DNA of 44,496 nt from Candidatus Omnitrophota bacterium (GTDB taxonomy: Bacteria > Omnitrophota > Gorgyraeia > Gygaellales > Profunditerraquicolaceae): positions 1 to 44,496 of the forward strand of contig JAUYEC010000145.1 in assembly GCA_030691585.1 (NCBI GenBank), read 5' to 3'. The position numbers and the translations under genes were made by a program. The notes beneath the pieces were generated by a model. The model ran no database searches. It had not been told where the DNA came from and worked only from the letters and a program-made list of their open reading frames with translations. This document shows, in pieces, positions 10,801-16,800 of the stretch. Within the stretch, counting starts at the first letter, position 1. Each line of letters opens with the position of its first letter.

Positions 10801-13800
10801 TGAGAGGAGTGGAAGGCAGCGGTATATCGGAAAAAGACCTGGAAGCATGGCGGGCACGCCAGGCACAAGGACAGCCTGCGGCGCAGACGCAAAACGTCCC
10901 CAGCGCGGCGGCTAAAATTGCAGAAGAACAATGGGGGGATGAAGGGGAAGATGTAAGCGCAGGTAGTGCACGAGATGCCGTTGATCTGAGTAAGTTAACC
11001 CGTATCAATTCTATCAGCGAAATACTGGTATCGCCAAGATTTATTGAATATGGACAAGCGATACGCACAGGGAGCAAGCCCAAAGACAATCTATATGGAG
11101 AGATTGTAATATTGGACGCGGATCCGACAACGGCTGAATTAGAAGAGATTGCGAATCTGCCCTATGAAATGGCGCTTTTCAAAATTAAAGATGGTAGATG
11201 GGTAGTGGGTGTCGGCAACGGCCATAGTCCGCCGTTAAGAATGTATAAAGACAACCAGTTAAAGGCAATGGTGATAATAGCTATACATAATCACCCCGGC
11301 GAAGGCTTAGTGCCTTCTCCTGAAGATATTGGCGCAGTTGAAGGAATGGAGCGCGCCACGCATGTTATTTTAGCAGGAAAAATCGCAATGATTTATCGCG
11401 GACTAGATGCCGCGCAGAAACGGAAACTAGAAGCAGGTTTTGCCGAACGGATGGGTATGCCGGAGGCCGCTTCCGCGCCCATGCCTAACGCGGCCACCAT
11501 TGAATTAAAAGCGCGTTGGGAGGAAATAAAGGCGCAGATGGCGGCAGAGATTAGGCAAACAGGCGTGACCATAAGCGTGGATGAGCAGTGCAGGAGAATT
11601 TTGAAAGTATATCAGGATATAGGAATGGACTTTAGGACTTTGTCTATTCCAGGATTGGTTGCGAGGCTTGATCTATCGTCTGCGGATACTTTTGTTGTGC
11701 CCGGAGCGTTGATTACCGCGTTGGAAAAAGAAGGATTGGTTGGGCGCAGTTTTGAGCAGGCGCTGTTGGGCATGCATAGAGGCTATAAGGCAGAAATCGA
11801 AAACGAGTATCCGGCTTTCGCCAACCTGCTTGCACAACCCGGCAATAGATTGGATTGGCACCATATCATACAGGCAGTTGCCGATCACAAGTACGTCCGT
11901 TGGCTTGCGCGTCAGCTTGGTGCCTCTTACGAAGATGTTTTTCTGCGCTTTAACGCTTCAAGTATCGGCCCGCAAGATCAGCTTTCTTTTGCCGATAAGC
12001 AGAAGGTTATCAACGCCCTTTTGGCTTCTGTGCATAGCGTGTATTTTGATTCTAAGGGCAGAAGTGTCAATATGCAGGGCTACCTCGAGGATTATTACGG
12101 GCCCTTGGGAGTTAAGGTCTCTGTTCGTTTTGAAGAAGCCACAGGGGCTTTGCGCGAAGACGTTATTAAGAAGGCGCTATGGGGCAGGATGAAGACTGAT
12201 AAAGCCCTGGGAATTCTTAATATTCTCAGGGAAGGAGGTATGCCGGCATTAAAACAGCGGCCCGAGTTTCTGGATATCGCAAAAGCTATTGAGCCAATAT
12301 GGAATGCAGAGGTGCCCATTCCTATTGTTTTAATAAATTCTCAAGGTAGAACATTTGAGACTATCATTGTGGCCGCTAAGATTACAAAAGAGGGGGTGTC
12401 CGGCCCGGCTACGGCAGCGGTTGTCCTTCCTTTAAAAAATATTCAAGGGGAGATCATCTTGATGGATGTCATCAAAGATATAGAGACTACCCAGGGGGTA
12501 TTTGATCTTTTGGGCAAACTGATTCATGAATTAGATCACGCGGTATTGATGACTGTGACCGGACGGCAAATTTATCACGCCAGTATATTTGCGGAAGGCG
12601 CCGCCGAAGAATCCTTTGCCGCCTTTATGGCAGCGCAGGATGGGCCGATGAGCCGCAACGGCGTTGACGGCCTTGATTATGATTCCGCTATCAGGTTATT
12701 TGACCGGCAAGCCGATCCGGACAGAGGGGCCGTTCCTTATACTGCCGGATGGCTCATGGCCCATGCTTATCGCGGCGTAATGGGTGAGCAGGCATACTTT
12801 GACTTATTCTATAATCCGGATAAATACGCGCAGGCTCAGCCTGTAGCTGATGCTTTTATAGGCGACTTGGAGCAGGTTTTAGCACCCCGTCGGCCGATCT
12901 ATAGAACATTATTTAGCCCTGTTTCAGCCCCAGCCGTTACTTCCGCCGCCGTCGGCGAAAGGCGCTATGCCGCACCAGAAATAAGGCAGATGATGCAAGG
13001 TAAAACACTTGACCTGCGATCGATGACAGGGGCCCCCGCAGACATAACCGATGACACCATCTTAGTTCTGACTCCTGATAGCGAATACATAATTCGAAAC
13101 GGCGCCCATATGGCAGTTCACAAAAGAGATAATTATTATTGGATTGAAGGCGGCGGCATGCCGGAGGAGCTTATTCGGGCAAGGCAAGAGCGCGAGCGCC
13201 AGGCGCAGGTCGGACAAGGCCAAACAAGCGGCCCCGGCGCGGCGGAGCGAGGTGATCGGGAGACTGTTAAGCGAAATTTACGCGCTGCTATTCAGTTAGC
13301 TGATGCCCGGGCGAAGACCGCCAGCGATTCTTACTACAAGCACAGCCAGATATTAGCAACAGCAAAAGAAGACCTTGCCAATTTCGAAAGGGGTATTTCT
13401 TCGCTGAAGGCACAGCTGGGTTATGCAGACAACAATATTAAGTCTAAGCAGCAAATACTGAACACTTTGCTGGGCAACCAAAATCAAGATTTTGCCAATA
13501 TGGGTTTTTGGGAGAGACGAAAAAACAAAGGCGCAAATGCTCCATACGCAGCGCCTATTGCAAGCGCGCAGGAAAAATTGCGGGAATTGAATGCGAAAAA
13601 ACAGGAATTGCAGTATTCCTTAACAGAAAAAACCGTTGCCCTTGAGGAACAAAAACAAAAAGTTGTTTCTTTGCAGGCCGAAAATGACCAGTTGGCCAAA
13701 ACAAACGATGAGGCAAAACAAGTTTCGTTGGCCCTCGCAATTATTGATGACATGGGGACTAAACAAATGCTGACTCCAGAGGACCAAATGCACATTGTTG

Positions 13801-16800
13801 CTCCCGAACGCCTTTCGGCTATTGCCCGGACAGCACCAGCAGGGTATATCCGGCAAACCATTTATCTTGCTGCCAAGGGAAAAATTGAAACCGGAGATCA
13901 GGCCAAGCCCTGGCTTTTGGAACGGTTAAAAAATGATTTTAATAATACAAGCCCATTAGTCAATTCTTATTCTTTAGAAACATTATCTATGGAAACGGTT
14001 GATCGGACCAAGAAGTTCCTCTCCCAGGCCGATTTTGATAATAAATCCACCGATGCGCAGTATGTCTTTTCGGAAATGCAAAAACAAGGAATCGATTTGG
14101 CCTCGGCCGATTTGCCGGAAACATTTGCCCGTATCCTGGCTGAGCGGGATATCAGGTCAGCGCAAGGCGAAGGCCAGGGGACCGGCAAGGTTTCTCTTGT
14201 GTCAGTTCAACGGGATCACTTTATGGCCCGATATAATCGGGAAAATATTTCCCGCATGAGCATGGAAAGATATCTCGCCTTGTACGGGCAGACCGCGGCC
14301 AAGGATTATGTGATCCATGGTTTTAGCTGGGCAAGTCCGAAATTCCCGCAGGTTTTGGCAGAAGGTAAACTTAAGCCTTCTGCTCCATATCAGAAAACAA
14401 CTTTTGGCACAGGGGCGCAAACGCATTCAGTACATTTCTCTGTTAATGAATCGGCTTACAATAATCCGATCGGTCTTTTTGCGCCAATCGGTGCGGTGAT
14501 CCAAAACGTGCCGTTTCAGATGATGACAAACTCCGAAATGGCCAGCTTGGCTAATGACTGGCCGGTGGCCGGGGACCAAGAGGTGACGCTGGACATCGGC
14601 ATCTTGCTGGTGCCAGACATATTGGATCCTGCGAAAAGTTTTGATGGTCAGAGGTTAGCGGAGATAGATTTACGGTGGCAGAGTGCCAGTAAAGCGCAAC
14701 AGTTAAGCATGCTTGCAGAAGCCCGAAGAAATATCCAGTCTTTGATACAGCAAGGTCAGCGGGTTTATTTTTATAAAGCGAATCTGGATCACATCTATTA
14801 CATGAGCAGCGGTGTCGAGCAGCTACTGAGAGATAAAGCGGAATTTGTTAAGAGGGGCGGGACTGTTGATGAAACGTTTTTGAATAAAATTGTGAATCCC
14901 GACAAACACACTCCCCAAGAGATAAGGATTGCAGGAGATTTGGAATATTCGCACAATGTCGCCTTAACCGATTCGCAGGAGGACACATACAAGTTCTCTC
15001 ATAGCCAACCGGGCTATACAAATACTAAAGGTCAAGGTTTGTTTGTGAAAGTAACAGCATTCAGGCAGGGAGGTGTAAAAGAGACAAATTTTGGTGCATC
15101 AGAAACCGTTCAGTCATCTTTAAATGCCCGGCAAATCAGGGATGCCTTGGATAACGGCAAACTTGATTTAAGGGGTGCGGCCGGCGGAGTAATTACGGAG
15201 GCGATAATTGACGATAGCGCCGTATTGGATTTAACTCCACGCGCTGAATATATCATATTAAACGGCGCCCGGCGAGCAGTTCACAAAGTTGGAGATCATT
15301 ATGAAATCGGCGCTGAAAGCGGCGGAATGCCGGAAGAGCTTATCCGGGCAAGGCAAGAACGCCAGCGCCAGGCGCAAGGACAGCCTGCGTCGCAGCCGCC
15401 AAGCGGCCCTTCCGCGGCGGAGGACGGAACAAGGGGTGTTGTGTATTATCATCAGAGCGATGTTGAGATCGATGGATCGCTAGGGCCATCTAAAACAGAT
15501 GTCTTAGCGGGTGTTTGGTTAAAACGCGAACCAGCTGATCTGAGGTTGCAGGGTAAATCTTTGGGGCGGTATCAATACGTAGTTCAAGTCAGCGATAAAA
15601 CAGAAAAAAACACATTGACCGTTACAAAGATAACCCGATGGGTTGGAAAAGCAGGAGAGCCTAGAGATAAGACTCAAGGCACATTGCAAGATTTTCTGAT
15701 TGAAAACGGGAGGCAGGATTTAGCCGAAAGACTACAGAGGGGATATACTAAGTTGCCTGGTGCAGAATTTTTAACAGCCTTGCGCCATGATCTCACTGAA
15801 TTTTTGTTGCTTAGAGGGTATAAATATATTGAATTTACAGATGCCGGTGATATCGTTGGCCGCGGTTTTGTTGAATTTCCAGCGGTGATTGCCCTTGAGA
15901 CAGCTAGTTTATCAATTTCCGGAAGGGAATTTACTCCAGTCGCCGTCGCGGCGGGAGAAGAGAACCGGACGATTGGCAACGGTATAGCCGTTGGCTTCAA
16001 GACTTCGCAAGGCAGCGCATATACCTTAAATGGGACTAGTACGCAACGCAATAAAACAAGTCATGCTTTTCACGATCCAAAGGATGTTGGTGTTAAGCCC
16101 ACAAGCGAGCGTACTTACTATGTAGCTCCCGAAGCGGCAAAGTGGATAGGAGCGTTCCAGGGGTTAGAAGGAGGTATCGAACACAGAAGGATATATATAA
16201 ATAATGAAGGCGTTTCCACAATCGCTTTTCACAAAACGAAAAATCGATGGGTTAGATTCGATGGCCCATTTAAAATTTCCAATACGCCGCAAATTGGTTT
16301 GTGCCCGCTGGAATTATGGGGAGAGGATTCCCAAGCAGGGAATGCGTACTCATATAACGAATGGCATCCGGGTAATCAAATTGTTGAAATAGTTTATGGA
16401 GATACTCAAATAGCACAAAAAGAGGAGCAGCCGCCAAGCGTCCCCGGCGCGGCGGCAACCTCCGTTACTTTGATCAAGGCAGATATATTCCAGGATATAG
16501 CGGATCGATATGAGGGGGCCTCTTGGGATCCGTCGCTGTTTGATGATGAAGATTATCTGAATGCCGAAGGTAAATATAACCAAGAGCCGGCATATAGATT
16601 CCGCAATAGAATACCGCATTATCTTGCGGCCGTAGAAAGATTAGGCCAAATACGTGCCACAGTTGCTGAAGGCAAACAATTAACGCAGGAACAGTTAATA
16701 TTAATAAAAACGATAGAAGTGCATTTTCGTTTACGTGGTTACTTGTGGTATTGGGAAGAGACGGGAAAGAGCAGGGTAACATTTCCGGCGAAAGTGACAT